This document shows, piece by piece, positions 1 to 12,205 of a DNA stretch of 64,000 nucleotides. Made by a program: the position numbers and the translations under genes. The DNA lies in assembly GCA_016748015.1 (NCBI GenBank), contig JAAOMT010000302.1, forward strand, positions 399,725 through 463,724, in the 5' to 3' direction. Position 1 is the first letter of the stretch. The number at the start of each line of letters is the position of its first letter. The notes under the pieces were generated by a model, which had not been told where the DNA came from, did no database searches, and worked only from the letters and a program-made list of their open reading frames with translations. This stretch comes from Geosiphon pyriformis. Taxonomy: Eukaryota; Glomeromycota; Glomeromycetes; Archaeosporales; Geosiphonaceae.

Positions 1-3000
1 GACCCAGCAAGCATGTGTGAGTTAGGGTGTCACACTTTTGAGGTAGCACTCCAGTTTACACATTCAATCAAACTACTCTGAATCACATTATGGCCAGATC
101 CAGCCTCCCAATGTGTCCAGCACACAAACCTAAACAGATCCCTAACAAAATGGCAGGCATTGCCAGACATGACCATATTCTTAGCAATTAAAAGCCATTC
201 CCACACCCCAATGGACAAGAAAAACCGAAAACATGCAGCAGCACCAGCAGCAGCATCAGCTTTAATGTTGCCACAAACACCAAAATAATCTTTAACTTTG
301 ACCCAGCTTATGCTCAAATCTTTCTCTCTAATCAAATCAAAAATGTAACGACTCTTCACCCAGCATGAAACTTAGAAATCAGGCACTAGATGAGACAACT
401 TGGAGACACACGTGTCAATGACAGCTTGGCTATCAAGATGTACTGTCACCGCACTAGAAAATGGAACACATTTCAATGCCAAAGCAACAGCCTGCAACTC
501 GGCCAAAGTGGAAGACATCAAACCATAGACCCTAACACTAATACTATGGTCAATAGCAGAAAAATATGCAGCAGCACCACCAGCAACACTAGAAGAGCCA
601 AAATTTTTCAGCAAACCATCTGTAAAAATCTCAAAAGAATCAGACCATAACTTGTGTAAACTACTATGCAAATCAGAAAACTCCTTAGAAACCAGAATGT
701 CCAAACCAGAAAGTTGATTGGCTCTAGCCAGACCAGATGACAAAGCATTATCATCATGCAAAAACCCAGATGTGAAATTGAACCAATAAGGGACAGACCC
801 TCTTGGGTCAAGTCTTTTCTACCAATAAAAAGTCTTCCAATTCATCACAAAACCCTTCTTGTCAAGCAATTTGTCTCCAAAGGCAACACCAAATTGCTTC
901 AAAAAATAAACAAAACCAAAGTAAAAAGCATTTTCCAGCACCAATAACATATAAAAATTACCAGAATCACAAAAAGTGCAAGACAGATTATTTGCCAGAG
1001 ACAGCTCATTACCCAAAAAAATTTTAACCACACCAGCCAAAAAATTGTTCACAGGATTAACACACAACTTGACAGGAAACTGCAAGAGATCTAAAGGAGC
1101 CCAACCCAGAACCTGCAAATTCAGGAATCTATGATTAAACAAATGCCCCAAAATGCCTGAAGCATTAGAAAACGTGATCACAGCAGCCAATTTGCTCTCA
1201 GCCTGTATTTGCTTGAAAGATTTCAGGCCATACAATAAGGGATGATGCAAAGCTACATCAGGAAAGTCACAAAAAAAATCAGCTTTAAGCTTAAGGCTTT
1301 TTTTGACCAAGGCATCCCATTTGTGGTACACATTCAAAAAAACAAAGCTAAATTGAATACAGTAGTTGATAATGAGCTGTAAGACAGCTAACACTAAATA
1401 CAAGAACTGCTTATCTGTAATAGTCTTCCTGAGCATTATATTGGCAAAAAAATGAACATCTGAATGAGTCTTAGCCAAACTAGGCTTAGACAAGCCCTCT
1501 GTTGACAAAAAAATCCCCAAATATCTGTGTGTTTTGCCTCTTTTGGCAATAAAAATTGGCTGCCCATTAATATCCAGAGAAGCAACCTTAACACCCTAAT
1601 TAATAAAAATGACCACAGTTTTTTCACTATTGATAGAAATATCATTAATCAAAAAGAATTCACTAGCAATATCCAAGGCATACTGCATTGATGCTTGGCA
1701 ATCTCCGATCTAAATGGTGTCATCAACAAATGTCCCAGCCACAAAAAAGGAAGACATCCCACCACTACTCTTAACTCTGTCTAATTTAGCCACAAACTTA
1801 GTATTAATCTGGTACTTACATAAATGCTCATGCTTTTTAACTTCACACAATAGTGAATTATAAAAAATCTTCCAAAAAAGGGGTAAAAAAACCTCACCCT
1901 GATCCAAACTATCATGTACTTTATAATTATTTGAGAGGCCAAAATCAGTTATTACTCTGTTAATCTTATCCTTGTGAATACTACTAAAAAACTTAATAAA
2001 TCTGTCACATATCTTGATACACCATAGGCTAGTCTTTAAGTGGTGCCAACCAACAGAATCATATGTCTTATGCATATCCTGCAAACCAATCAAAGTTTTT
2101 TATTTTTTTCAAAAGTGTCTTCAACCACTGACCCAACAGCAAACACCAGAATCTAAGTAGAGATACCCTTTAACACCAAAAAATTGTTGCTGTGGAGGAC
2201 ACCAAACTTGCTACAAGTGAAAAAAACTCTATCAGAAAGAATCTTGGAAAGAATTTTTCTGGCTGTCTCAATTAAAGCAATAGGGTGGGTATTCATGAGA
2301 ATTCCATCTCAATTATAAGATTTAGAGATCATCAAAACCCATGCTCTCTTCCACAAGGCAGGCACTATACCAACAAAAAGACATTCATTCAATAGCACCA
2401 AAAGGCATTCCATCACACTCTTGCCATCATGCTTTCAAAGTTCATTCAGAATGCCAGACAAGCCAGTGGCTTTGCCATCAAGCAGACCACTAACAACTAC
2501 AAGCAACTCACTTATATTAATTGCATCTATCACACCAGAAAAAGCATTATCTTTAACATAGTCCAATGGTGTATACTGGTAAGCCGAGAGATTAGACAGC
2601 ACAGAAGGCACCACATATTTCCTTGTCCAACCTTTCATGATCCTGTCAACATTCAATTTTACTCCATCTGGATTTAACACCAGCTTATCATCAACCACCA
2701 AGTGATTCAACACCACCTTCCAAAAGAGTCTATCCAAAACACTTCTGATCATATTGCCTTTGTCTGAACAAAACTTCTCTATGCATTTCTTAATAGCTGC
2801 TCTGATAGAAGTCTTCTGCACCAATTTCAATTCATACATTTTGGACTTCCTATACCCTTTTTTAACAATTGACAAATATTTAAGAACATCCATCATTTTT
2901 TGATCAGCATAAATTATATCCCTTAACACAAGAGCCTTATCAGCATCCAAAATTGACCATTTTTCAACAAGGCGATTGAACCTGAAAGTGTCATCAGATT

Positions 3001-4029
3001 TCAACCTCTTGACAATCTTGGCAACCAACAACTCCAATCCCAGAAATTTAGAAAACCACTTATTTTTTGAACACTGAAAATCACTGAACCAAAGCCTAGA
3101 AAAGATCTCATCTGCAGAACTCACCAATGTTCTTTCTAGTAGCAACCACATAGTATCTAAATTATAACCTGCAGCAGTAGCAAGAAACCTAACTTTTATT
3201 ATCAGAATTCTGATGGAGGAGCAATCTTTAAAGCAAGACCACTCAGTACTGTCCACATCCTTGATTTTGAACTTCCAACAATTTTTGTAAACTTGTTTGT
3301 GCAAACCATTCAACTGAACATTCAGAAGCCCACCCAGACCAACCAATACCATTACAGTATTGTGGTTCATATCAAAAAAATTAGAAACAGAACCGACCCA
3401 ATGTTTCACAACAGTGAAAAATAGACTCTTATTAACAAAAATGTAATCAATGGTCCTCTTAGTACCTCTTGAATTGCACCACATAGGAGTTTTAATCAAA
3501 TAATAGCCATTAAATGAATTAACTAGACCTAAACTTAAGCAGAACTTGAAACTTGTACTTCTTCCAGACCTGCACTCATTAAAATCCCCATCCAAGACCA
3601 CAAAAGTACTGATGTTAACAGTTTTAGCAATGATAAAGTTAACCTTAGATGCTTGTCCAAAATGGATGTCAGTAGAAGCACCAGTATACAAACTGAGAAC
3701 AGACACTGAGAGCTTGCCCTTGAACAGAAACTGCACCAAAATAACCTGACCAGAAACCACCTTAATCTTAGAAAAATGACAAGCCAAAGAATTGTTTATG
3801 ACAACAACAACACCAGCACCAAGATACCCAACATCTAAACCAGAAGTAAAAATCTGAACTCCATCATATTTATCCTTGATCCAAAGCCCAAAGGAAGACC
3901 TCAACTTTGTCTCAGTAACAAAAAAAACCATATTCCCAAAACTTATATGTCAGCAAATAACATCCACTTGCTTTGCAGGAACATTAATACTCCGAACATT
4001 GCATGTAGCAAATTTCCAAACCAAACTAC
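1..4029 (-). pseudogene. LINE copy 1 ORF2 (endonuclease, reverse transcriptase, RNase H), broken
   Basis: The endonuclease begins near 4025 (KFATCNVRSINVP) and continues in the open piece 3931-2435, with LDGDFNE and TKRTIDYIFV motifs. The catalytic SDH-type motif reads DMNHNTV, so the Asp before His appears to be Asn (a G-to-A change). The reverse transcriptase follows at 2435-1710 with several stops and an FVDD box near 1712-1725. A connecting region is at 1520-819. RNase H starts in 761-372 (FTDGLLKNFG) and ends at 359-30 with the WVKVKDYFGVCGN motif. Each block is in a different frame or behind a stop. Confidence 0.88.
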
Positions 4030-5994
4030 TTATTGGGATAAAGAAGGTAATAGGGAGCCAGAACCAGAACACAAATAATCCAATCTGATTAATACTGAAC
4101 TAATTGAAGCTTCCAAAGACATCATTTTTGATTCTAATCCACTCACCTTGGTAGTTAGAATCTTAGAGCTACTCAAACTGAAACCAGAAGCATCATCAAC
4201 AACAACAGAAAAAAAGGGAGCAAAAGACTTTGGCACACCATTCAAAACCATATCCAAGTTAACTTCTGAAGTCAAATGTGTAAAAACAGCCAAAAGAAGC
4301 TCATGAGAAATAGATGGCAAAAGCACTAGTTCCACAAAGCTCAACTTTCTCACAATATTAGAAACCTGATCGGTTAAAAGCTCCAAAGATCATTCCAAAG
4401 ATGCCAAGCAATTAAACAAACTAGAGACACCATGGGGATCAGCACTGTTAAAAGAGGACCAAGCACCAATAGAAAATTTAGTGCTAAGAGATGGACCAAT
4501 ACCTAAAGAAGACAAAGAACCCAAAAGAGAAAAAAAACTATCCGCAACTTGAGCCCAAGTTTTGTCACCAAAAGAAACTGAACAAACAATAGGTGCCTGC
4601 TTTTTTTTATAAATGTTAGCCAGGTGAATCTGATCTTGATCAGTTATCATCCACTTCTCATGAACTCCAAAATTTCCACCAACTGAACACACATCAAAAA
4701 CATGACCAAATTGTTTACATTTGGCACAACACACCAATGAAAAACTAGCCCAGCACAAACTTACACTCTTAAAAACTGGAACAGAACCAATAACAGCCAA
4801 CTTGGATGCTTCATCCTCAAAACAAACAATAGTGCACCTATTTCATACATAAGACACAGGATTACAGCCAATAAAACAGGTTTTTTTACCATAAGCCTCC
4901 ACTAAAACAGAAAGATCATAGGCCATAGTGCCAACTAGAAGAGTATAAAGCAAAGCCTGATGCTAATCCCTAAACATCTATGTTTGTTTGTTCTTATTTG
5001 TCAAAGCCACATGCACAAAATTTTTTCTCATAAACACCAACCATTTAGAAACAACCAAACTGGCCACCTCAGATGACTTAAACTCTATAATGGCCTTCTG
5101 CCAAAGTTCAATCAACTATATCTTAATCAAAATAATCTTGCCAAATTTAGAAAAGACTGATTTCACTGCTGATTTGGAAAGATCCACTAAAATCTTCTTA
5201 ACAATCACCTTCCAATTCGACTGGCTGTTTATCTTTCTAAGATCATCATTAACAAGAATTTTATTACTAATTGCCAGCACTTTAGCCTTATTCAAACTAG
5301 ATTTTGATGTAAAAAATGATCTAATAATCCCAAAAAATTTTGAGAGAGTAAAGACACTCCCAAAACCATCCACTTGATAAAAAATTTTTTTTATTGAAAT
5401 TAATTTATCACCAACTAACTTGCCAGATACTGCAGAAAGCTCAATATCAAGCATGAAAGATTTTGTTGAATTAAAACACTGTGTTCTCAGAGCATGTGAT
5501 TTGAATGGCAGCATCTAATTGGACTTGATATCTACACAAAAAAGAAGCTCCAGTACAACATTGTCATTACTTATACTTTTGAAAGAAGATTGTCTCAGTA
5601 GATTACCCAGTGTGTACATCTAAGTGCAAGTCTTTTTTAGTATAGTATTATTTATGTTATTGTTCTCACTTAATTCTGCGTAACTGGTCTCCTTAACCAC
5701 TGTGTTCACCATGTTTTCTACATTCAAAAGATTACTTATACTGCCAGCAATACTGCCAATCTCACTTCCCCAAGACACCCCAGGCTTGATGCCGACACCA
5801 CTAATATTTTCTATGCTTAATGAACCAATAGACGAATTGATCACATTACCAGCTACTGGCTTTTTTGACTTCTTGTAGGACACACTATGTGAGTAAACTG
5901 TATCCATACACTTATTTTTCGCACTTTGGTGGGTTTCCAAACCAGCTGAAATCGAAACCGAACCACCAGCAGAAGAGCCCACTGGTTTTATCAT
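4030..5994 (-). pseudogene. LINE copy 1 ORF1 (nucleic-acid-binding protein), broken
   Basis: Open pieces at 5994-5620, 5514-5116, 4800-4390 and 4386-4030 form a broken ORF1. The piece at 4800-4390 contains a zinc knuckle, CAKCKQFGHVFDVC (C-x2-C-x4-H-x4-C), as expected for the RNA-binding ORF1 protein of LINEs. The N-terminal piece starts MIKPVGSSAGG and is low in complexity (Ser, Asn, Gly). The stretch near 5500-5100 aligns by eye with 21117-21524 of the second copy. No intact start-to-stop frame remains. Confidence 0.85.
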
Positions 5995-6646
5995 AACAAA
6001 TGAAGGTATGATAGAAGAAATAGCTAATAGAGACTAGGAAAAGAGAAGAAAGAAAAACAACTTCTTCAAAGTTATCAATGCTCTCATCATGGTTAAGAGA
6101 TTGACAAAAGAAAGATAATATTAATGTTTTTAATATAAAATAATATTTTTATTATGTAAATATACAAGTTAATTATAATTTTCTTAATAAATTTAAAAAA
6201 TATAAAAAAATTAAAATGTTATATTAAAACAATATAATATTAATTAATATTATAAATTAATAATTTAATTTTAATTTTAATTTTAGTCTTTTAATGAATT
6301 TTTTTAACTGTATTAAATAATATTTTAAGTATTATCAAAAATTACTTTATTATTAGTTATAAAAAGCTTTTTTCTAATATTTACTAAAAATAAAATTCTT
6401 AAAAATATAGCAAATACATTAAAATGTTTCTTAATTTTAGACCAACTTACAAAAATTTCTTAACAGAAATAATATTGCTTATATAGTCTTATAAACATTT
6501 ATTAACAATTAATTATTCAAATAAATAATAATAAATTTTAACTAATATAAATAATATCAATGGCTAATACATGTAACTAGAATTAATAAGAAAACACTAA
6601 AACAAAAACAGTTATTAATTATAATTTATAGATTATTTCATCCCTT
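5995..6646. other. AT-rich spacer between LINE and deubiquitinase gene
   Basis: The first about 120 bases probably belong to the 5' leader of the LINE. From about 6110 the sequence is almost pure A/T with no long frame. The promoter of the gene starting at 6647 must lie here, but no specific element can be singled out. Confidence 0.5.
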
Positions 6647-8179
6647 TTGCTCCAATCCACCATGTCAAGCTTCCTTTCCAGTAACACCATTCGTACCATA
6701 GCAAGCCTCGTTACGATTGCCATCTCGGTCACCTATTTCTTACCGAGCAGTAAACAACAAAAACCTAAAAGACGTAAGAGAATCCCAAAGCACACAGTTA
6801 AAAAGATTACGGCCGGCAAGGAAGCAGGAACATACTTCCACGGCCTAGTAAATGGAGGCAATAACACTTGTTTTATGAATTCCGTTTTACAAGCATTGGC
6901 TGCTTTACCTTTGCTTCGAAAGTACCTCCTCAAAAGAATTAGAAGTGGGGAAGTCGATGAGAATACTGTAACTGTTGCCCTCAATCACCTTCTCAGCAAA
7001 TTAAACGAACCGATTGTTCGACCCAACTCATTTCTCCCTCGCGAAATTGTTTGGGCTCTTCAAGCGAATGCAGGGCAGCTAATAAACCGTGAGCAACAAG
7101 ATGCCCATGAATTGTTTGCTTTGTTGTCTTCGGCACTCTCTGAAGAAGAAGAAGTCAGCAAACGCCCCAAATCCCTTTTTAGTCTTAGTGTTGTTAAAAA
7201 TTCTACAATGAGAAGAAAATTGTTGCCTCTTATTGCTTCACCGGTCGAAAATAATCCTTTGCGTGGACTTACCGCGTGCCGAATTTCTTGCATGCGGTGC
7301 GGTCATTCGGGTCCCGTACGACATACCACTTTTGATCACATATCAGTCCCACTGCCGCAAATTAGTAATTACTCTTTAGAGCAAGTGCTCAGATCATACA
7401 CTAGCTTAGAGTTCATCGATGATTTTAATTGTAGAAATTGCGGACTATTGGATACGTTGCAAGTCGTTGAAGAGAGATTGAACGAACTTCGGTACGATCA
7501 ATCTGGCAGCGATAATATGACGAAACGACGTGATCAATTGGAGAGTGAAAAACGAATCATCAAAATAGCTCTTACCAATGAGATGGAAATCGAAGATGAA
7601 ATCTTGGCAGTACCGTACAAGAAAGTTAAAACTGCTGCCATCAAACAGACGATGTTCGCAAGGCTGCCTTCAATTTTTGCAATTCATTTTTCGCGCACAA
7701 TTTACGTTCCAAATGCATTTGGTGGCATGATGATCAAAAACCCATGCGAAGTGAGATTCCCTTTAATTGTCAATCTGGCCTCTTATCTTTCAACTGGTTA
7801 CTTGGCAAATATGCCAAGTGAGCTTGCTCTATCCTCTTCTTGTTCGCCTCCCTTTTCACCGGCATTAGTGACTGTCGGTGTTGCTGAAAGGCAACTTAAA
7901 CAAGAAGAGGAGAAATACTCGCTCGAGACAATCGGTGAAACAGGGAGACCTGAATTAAATGAAGACGATAGGTATTATCGCCTCAATGCAGTGATCGTAC
8001 ATGTTGGTGATCACAGCCGCGGCCATTTTATTACATATAGAAGACAAATAAAAGATAATGGGGCTATCGTCTGGTGGCGAACGTCTGATGAACATATGCG
8101 CGAAGTCAGTCTTGAGACTGTCTTGAAAGAAGAAGCCTACATGCTTTTTTACGAAAAATTAGAAACACTTGAATTATAG
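6647..8179 (+). CDS. Membrane-anchored ubiquitin carboxyl-terminal hydrolase (USP30/Ubp16-like)
   Basis: A single uninterrupted frame of 510 residues encodes a peptidase C19 (USP) deubiquitinase, which removes ubiquitin from proteins. The Cys box GGNNTCFMNSVLQ places the nucleophile at Cys75, and the QQDAHE box is at 150-155. Zinc-finger CxxC pairs are at 215/218 and 262/265. The His box YRLNAVIVHVG...GHFITYR gives His460. The third catalytic position reads TSDE, with Ser480 where most USPs use Asp/Asn, as in USP30. A hydrophobic stretch at about 16-31 followed by a basic cluster (KPKRRKR) looks like an N-terminal membrane anchor. This matches mitochondrial outer-membrane USP30 and yeast Ubp16, with ER-bound Ubp1 as the alternative. 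Met6 (6662) is another possible start. No intron is needed. It converges on a second deubiquitinase gene. Confidence 0.9.
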   Translation: MLQSTMSSFLSSNTIRTIASLVTIAISVTYFLPSSKQQKPKRRKRIPKHTVKKITAGKEAGTYFHGLVNGGNNTCFMNSVLQALAALPLLRKYLLKRIRSGEVDENTVTVALNHLLSKLNEPIVRPNSFLPREIVWALQANAGQLINREQQDAHELFALLSSALSEEEEVSKRPKSLFSLSVVKNSTMRRKLLPLIASPVENNPLRGLTACRISCMRCGHSGPVRHTTFDHISVPLPQISNYSLEQVLRSYTSLEFIDDFNCRNCGLLDTLQVVEERLNELRYDQSGSDNMTKRRDQLESEKRIIKIALTNEMEIEDEILAVPYKKVKTAAIKQTMFARLPSIFAIHFSRTIYVPNAFGGMMIKNPCEVRFPLIVNLASYLSTGYLANMPSELALSSSCSPPFSPALVTVGVAERQLKQEEEKYSLETIGETGRPELNEDDRYYRLNAVIVHVGDHSRGHFITYRRQIKDNGAIVWWRTSDEHMREVSLETVLKEEAYMLFYEKLETLEL

Positions 8180-8840
8180 TCATTGGTTAAAGTACTCCTT
8201 TAAATTGGCAGGTTCCAATAATTAGTTGCATATTCCATCTTTCATTGTAAATAGCTTTTTTTAGTAATCCTTTTAATAACAAAATGAACATAATGAATTG
8301 TCCATAAGATTATCGGGACCTATTATCACAAAATACATAAAATAAAATTTTTTAGAAGTTGAAATTGTATCAAGACAATCGAGAATACTTAAAATATTGC
8401 TAAAGTATATAATAGATGTCAAAATTTTAAATAATTCTATATCAACTATGATTTAAAATAAAGTTTACACTTTATGGTGTCAATGTTAATATCTTTTAAA
8501 ATGTACTATTGACGGATCGTGTATAAATTTACAAATTGGATACTGATAAGTATTATAGCCTAAATAAACATATAAGAGCAATCCAAGTCATGAGAAAATC
8601 AAATCATTCAGAATTAGCCACCCTTGGCAGAGTAACATTTTAGGCTGGTGCCCTCATCATTCATGGGTACCTTAACATTACAAGCAGCAATTCAAATGGG
8701 AATTTTAAGAATCTTAAAAAGACGATATAATCACAATTAAGTACGCTTGCGACAGACGGTGTTCACAAGTTGTTTACAATCTAATCAAAAATCAATAGAA
8801 AGAATGAGTTATCTTAGAAAATTTTTGGAGAATTTTGTCC
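8180..8840. other. Intergenic region between convergent deubiquitinase genes
   Basis: This 660-base stretch must hold the 3' ends of both neighbours. I see only short AT-rich frames and no recognisable protein. A less AT-rich patch at 8610-8760 gives no convincing reading. Confidence 0.5.
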
Positions 8841-11800
8841 CTATAATACTAATAATTTACCATTGGCACGAACGTACACCATACAGTATGGATTGGCGAA
8901 GGAACCAGTTGTATCCGCAAAGACTTCTGTTTCAAGCACCTAAATTGAAATTATGAAATTACTTAGGAACACTAAATGAAACTAGTCGGAATTGTTAAAG
9001 ATTGACATACCTCGGTGACATGAGAATCATTATATCTAAACCACCGATCTTTTTCAAAGTCGTAAATATAGATCCAATAATGACCAAAATTTGCTTGACC
9101 TTATTAAATAGCAATATTCCGAGAAACCTGGCTCCTTCAAAACAAGCATAAAATAACCAAAAATTCACCCAAGAAAAGAAAGACTAACCACTGTGTATAA
9201 ATACTGCATGTATCCGGTATTCACATTTTCTTAAATCATCATATTGCATTCTTATGTCACTTTGCAATTCTGCTATTTTGGCCTTAAGATCTGGGAAATT
9301 CCAAGCCAGTCAAAGTAAGGCGGATAAAATTTTAAATTAAGCCAATCGGCAAAATATTAACCTGATTATATAACATACCCTCTTTTTGAGACTTTAGAAT
9401 ACAACTCTCATTGCTTATATCTGCTAAATCCCTATCATTAATTTCATCTTGTAGATCATCGTTTATTTCGGTCCTTCTTTGCGAAAGAATGAATTTGACA
9501 GTTCTATTTAGCATTTCATCAGGTGATAAGCCAGTCACCTAAAGAATTCAAGATTAATTTAATTCTCTTAGAGAGGCTGAAATAGATATTTATATTTTAC
9601 CTTGTCAGGTGAGAATTCATTCAATTGTTGTGAATACATTTCGATCTGTTGATTTAAATCATTTGCTATTTTTCGCCGTTCTCTTCGGATTTCACGGTAC
9701 TCATCCAAGTATCGATCGAGATATATGACCTTGTCAAAACGGATATAAGCATTTGATTTATAAACATTTGCCGTGGTTCGATCAAACTGAACGCGCTATT
9801 ATTCGCCGAAGGTTAATGTAAAGATAGCAAAAACCAGCCTCAAACACAAAAAGAGCAGTACTTTGAATTACTTGAACATGAACTTGAAGAATGGGAGGTA
9901 GCTCAATAAGGGTTACTTCTCGTTCAGCTTGTGTTCCATTAAAATCAACCTGAAAGAATTAAATAAATTTCTATAAATTTTTTTCCCTCTAAATAAATCT
10001 CTCCGATCCTAATTAACCTGTGCTTCATCAAAATAAACATCCAACCCATTATAAAGATCACCCTCTGCTACTGTGACAATGTGTAGAATATATATAAATA
10101 GTTTAGGATCATAAATTTAATTAAATGCCAATGGAAAAATCCGAAATTTTTGAAAGGATATCAAATAATTGTATGGCTCCTCTTTGATAGCATGAACCCT
10201 TTCGCCAGTGTTAGGATCATCATATTGCAAAACCTGTCTTGTTTTTCCGTAAAAAAGCCTAGGTTTGTTTTGGTTTTCAATATTCAGAATAATATTTTAT
10301 CCCTCCGATTATAAAATAAATAATCAACCGTCACCTTTTCACAATATTGCTCTTCCCATCAGTAACTTCGCTTTCTTCACTTAATCTTGGTTGGAGAGCC
10401 GCCTCCAGTTGAAACATAACGTTATCCATACACTCTGTATAAAGAAATGATGTTTGTGAATGGACAAATAAGTTTCCAAGGTTTGGGAGTTGGATGTGTC
10501 TTGCCTGTAACATCCTGTTGCTTTCCAAATGATATGCTTGCCATGGATTTGAACTTATCCTCGTTCACGAATTGTTTAAAATCAGGTGGCGGATCGGACC
10601 CTATAGGATAGAGATTCTCGATATTCTCTTTCCCCTTTCCTTTGACTAGAAAGGGATTAAGTTGTTTATTTCCATAAGTAGGTGCGAATAAATCTTGCTC
10701 AGTTTGTTGGCTAGAACTAGTATGAGATCCTGGAATCATGATGCTAGAACTTCCGGCTATTCCCTGCATTTCGACGGTCTCCTCCTCTTCACTATTGGAA
10801 TTAATATCTGGGGAAGCAGGAGAATCATGAAGATTTGTCAATGATGGACCAGAAATTGTCTCGTCAGACTGTGAGATAGTGGAAACATATAGGCCTTTTG
10901 ATTCCTCGAGAGGAACTTTTGGGGTTTTCGATGAATTCGAGTTGTGAGAGAAAATGTTTTCATCTGATGGTTTAAATGCCGTTCCCTCAAATTTGAATTC
11001 CTGATTTTTGCTGGGTATTTCATTATCATCGTTTTTTGTACTGACTAGAGCCATAAATGCCAAGTCAAAGTCGGGTGATATCGAATTTTCAGAAGTGTGT
11101 ATTAAATTTACAAAGAGTGTGCGTAAAAGGTTGACAACTTCGTTTGGACATAGGAAAAATTCAAGGAGGGACTGAAAAATTAATCATTGGGCAAGACAAG
11201 AATTCAAGAAATAAAGATTTAATGAGAAAGTACATTTTTTTGCACGTTCAACTTCATGCGGGGATACTTCGCGCCCACCAATTATTGGGGTTTGGCAAAC
11301 TTTTTGCTCTTCATAAACTTCTGTCTCTAATACCGCCTTTCGCAACTCACGTATAGTGAAGTAGTACTGAAAAGAAAAAGGTCATCTATTAATAAGCTCC
11401 TCAATACATTGAAAAAAATATTATCGATAAGGATTAGCCTGATAATATATAATACATACTTGCAACAAGGAGTTTAAATAACATGTATTGCCAATGTTAT
11501 TTAGTCCAACAGGCCTTGAAAAAACAATGTAATGATCAAAATTGTTTCGCATCCCCAATAGGCTTGAGATTACGAAAAAGCCTCGATATTAGGCGACATA
11601 CACTGCTTACATTTGCGAAAAAAAGTCCATATTCGAGAGACCTATTTTTGGCAGCATGTTTTAGAATAGAAAGACGTTGAATAAACTTTGAGATTAATAA
11701 GAAAATTTTAAATGTTTACCAATATTGTATTCCTCCTCATTCTCCAGAAATTTACTAATCATTGGGCTCCGCTTAGATTTTCCTATAATTTCTAGAGCAT

Positions 11801-12205
11801 TGCGCTGCCTTGAACTATCAAGGGGATTATCACTAGCCTAAGTGGGTTGAGTAAATGTATTCGAATTGGAAACTTAAGAAATCTCTTTGTAAAAAGTAAA
11901 TTGCACTTACCCGAATTTTATAAATTCCTATTAAAGTCTCATCATTTATTGAAAAATCGTGGGCATCAAGCACGTTATAGGCATCTTTAACTTCATTTTC
12001 TGTTAAGCTATCTAAAATGAGAAAATAAACCAATATTATGTTTCCACCGGTCCAAATTTAATGATCTTACTTGTTACTAACCAAGCGGCATTTCATGGGA
12101 GGAGTTATTGAAAGTATCGCCATTTTTCAACCCACTGGTTAATAAAGAAAAATTATTTTTCGAGGAGCGAGGAGGAAGACTGGGAGGGGTTGCTGAGTCT
12201 TTCAT
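8841..12205 (-). CDS. UBP2: Ubiquitin carboxyl-terminal hydrolase, Ubp2 type, 15 exons
   Basis: Minus-strand exons, all phase-consistent: 12205-12082, 12011-11911, 11837-11720, 11581-11460, 11366-11234, 11137-10505, 10434-10335, 10258-10162, 10080-10018, 9949-9872, 9795-9601, 9538-9379, 9290-9189, 9099-9011, 8939-8841. They total 2214 bases, giving 737 residues and a TAG stop. Motifs seen: Cys box VGLNNIGNTCYLNSLLQYY (Cys codon 11483-11481), FGKQQDVTECMDNVMFQ, LPPILQVHVQRVQFDR, then YRIHAVFIHSG and FGHYWIYIYDF (His codon 9082-9080) and FRYNDSHV. The order, and the large Ser-rich insertion between Cys box and QQD box, fit Ubp2, which in yeast trims K63-linked ubiquitin with Rsp5/Rup1. Least certain are the first exon (an alternative ATG at 12298-12296 would splice into it) and the acceptor at 11581, which leaves an open stretch (11680-11600) inside an intron. 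It is shorter than yeast Ubp2. Confidence 0.88.
10081..10161 (-). other. Candidate U12-type AT-AC intron in the Ubp2 gene
   Basis: The intron begins ATATCCTTT, the perfect minor-spliceosome donor, and ends CAC. A branch-site-like TCCTAAAC lies about 20 bases before the end. Removing it joins EEPYNYL to IVTVAEGDLYNGLD in frame, the expected USP sequence. No GT donor is available nearby: the next GT on the sense strand lies near the 3' end. Confidence 0.8.
10435..10504 (-). other. GC-AG intron in the Ubp2 gene
   Basis: The donor reads ACAG|GCAAGA and the acceptor ATACAG|AG. Splicing restores QQDVTECMDNVMF, the conserved QQD box of Ubp2 proteins, whose last part is otherwise in another frame. 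No GT donor gives the same joint in phase. Confidence 0.8.

Larger units (their letters stand above)
1..5994 (-). mobile_element. LINE (APE-type non-LTR retrotransposon), copy 1, decayed, runs off left edge
   Basis: A non-LTR retrotransposon is read on the minus strand from about 5994 leftwards past base 1. In order it shows ORF1 with a CCHC zinc knuckle, an APE-type endonuclease, a reverse transcriptase with an FVDD box, and an RNase H domain. The reading frame is broken by stops and frameshifts, so it cannot encode a full protein. The same protein order recurs in the copy at 20724-29487, which makes this a repeated family rather than a host gene. The 3' tail lies outside the window. Seen: motifs and order. 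Known: this order is typical of LINEs with an RNase H domain. Inferred: inactive in this copy. Confidence 0.93.

Noticed and set aside
11600-11680. Additional Ubp2 exon (reading IQRLSILKHAAKNRSLEYG)
   Set aside because: The reading is protein-like, but no splice joint connects it in phase with both neighbours. The model skipping it keeps phase throughout. It remains a weak possibility.
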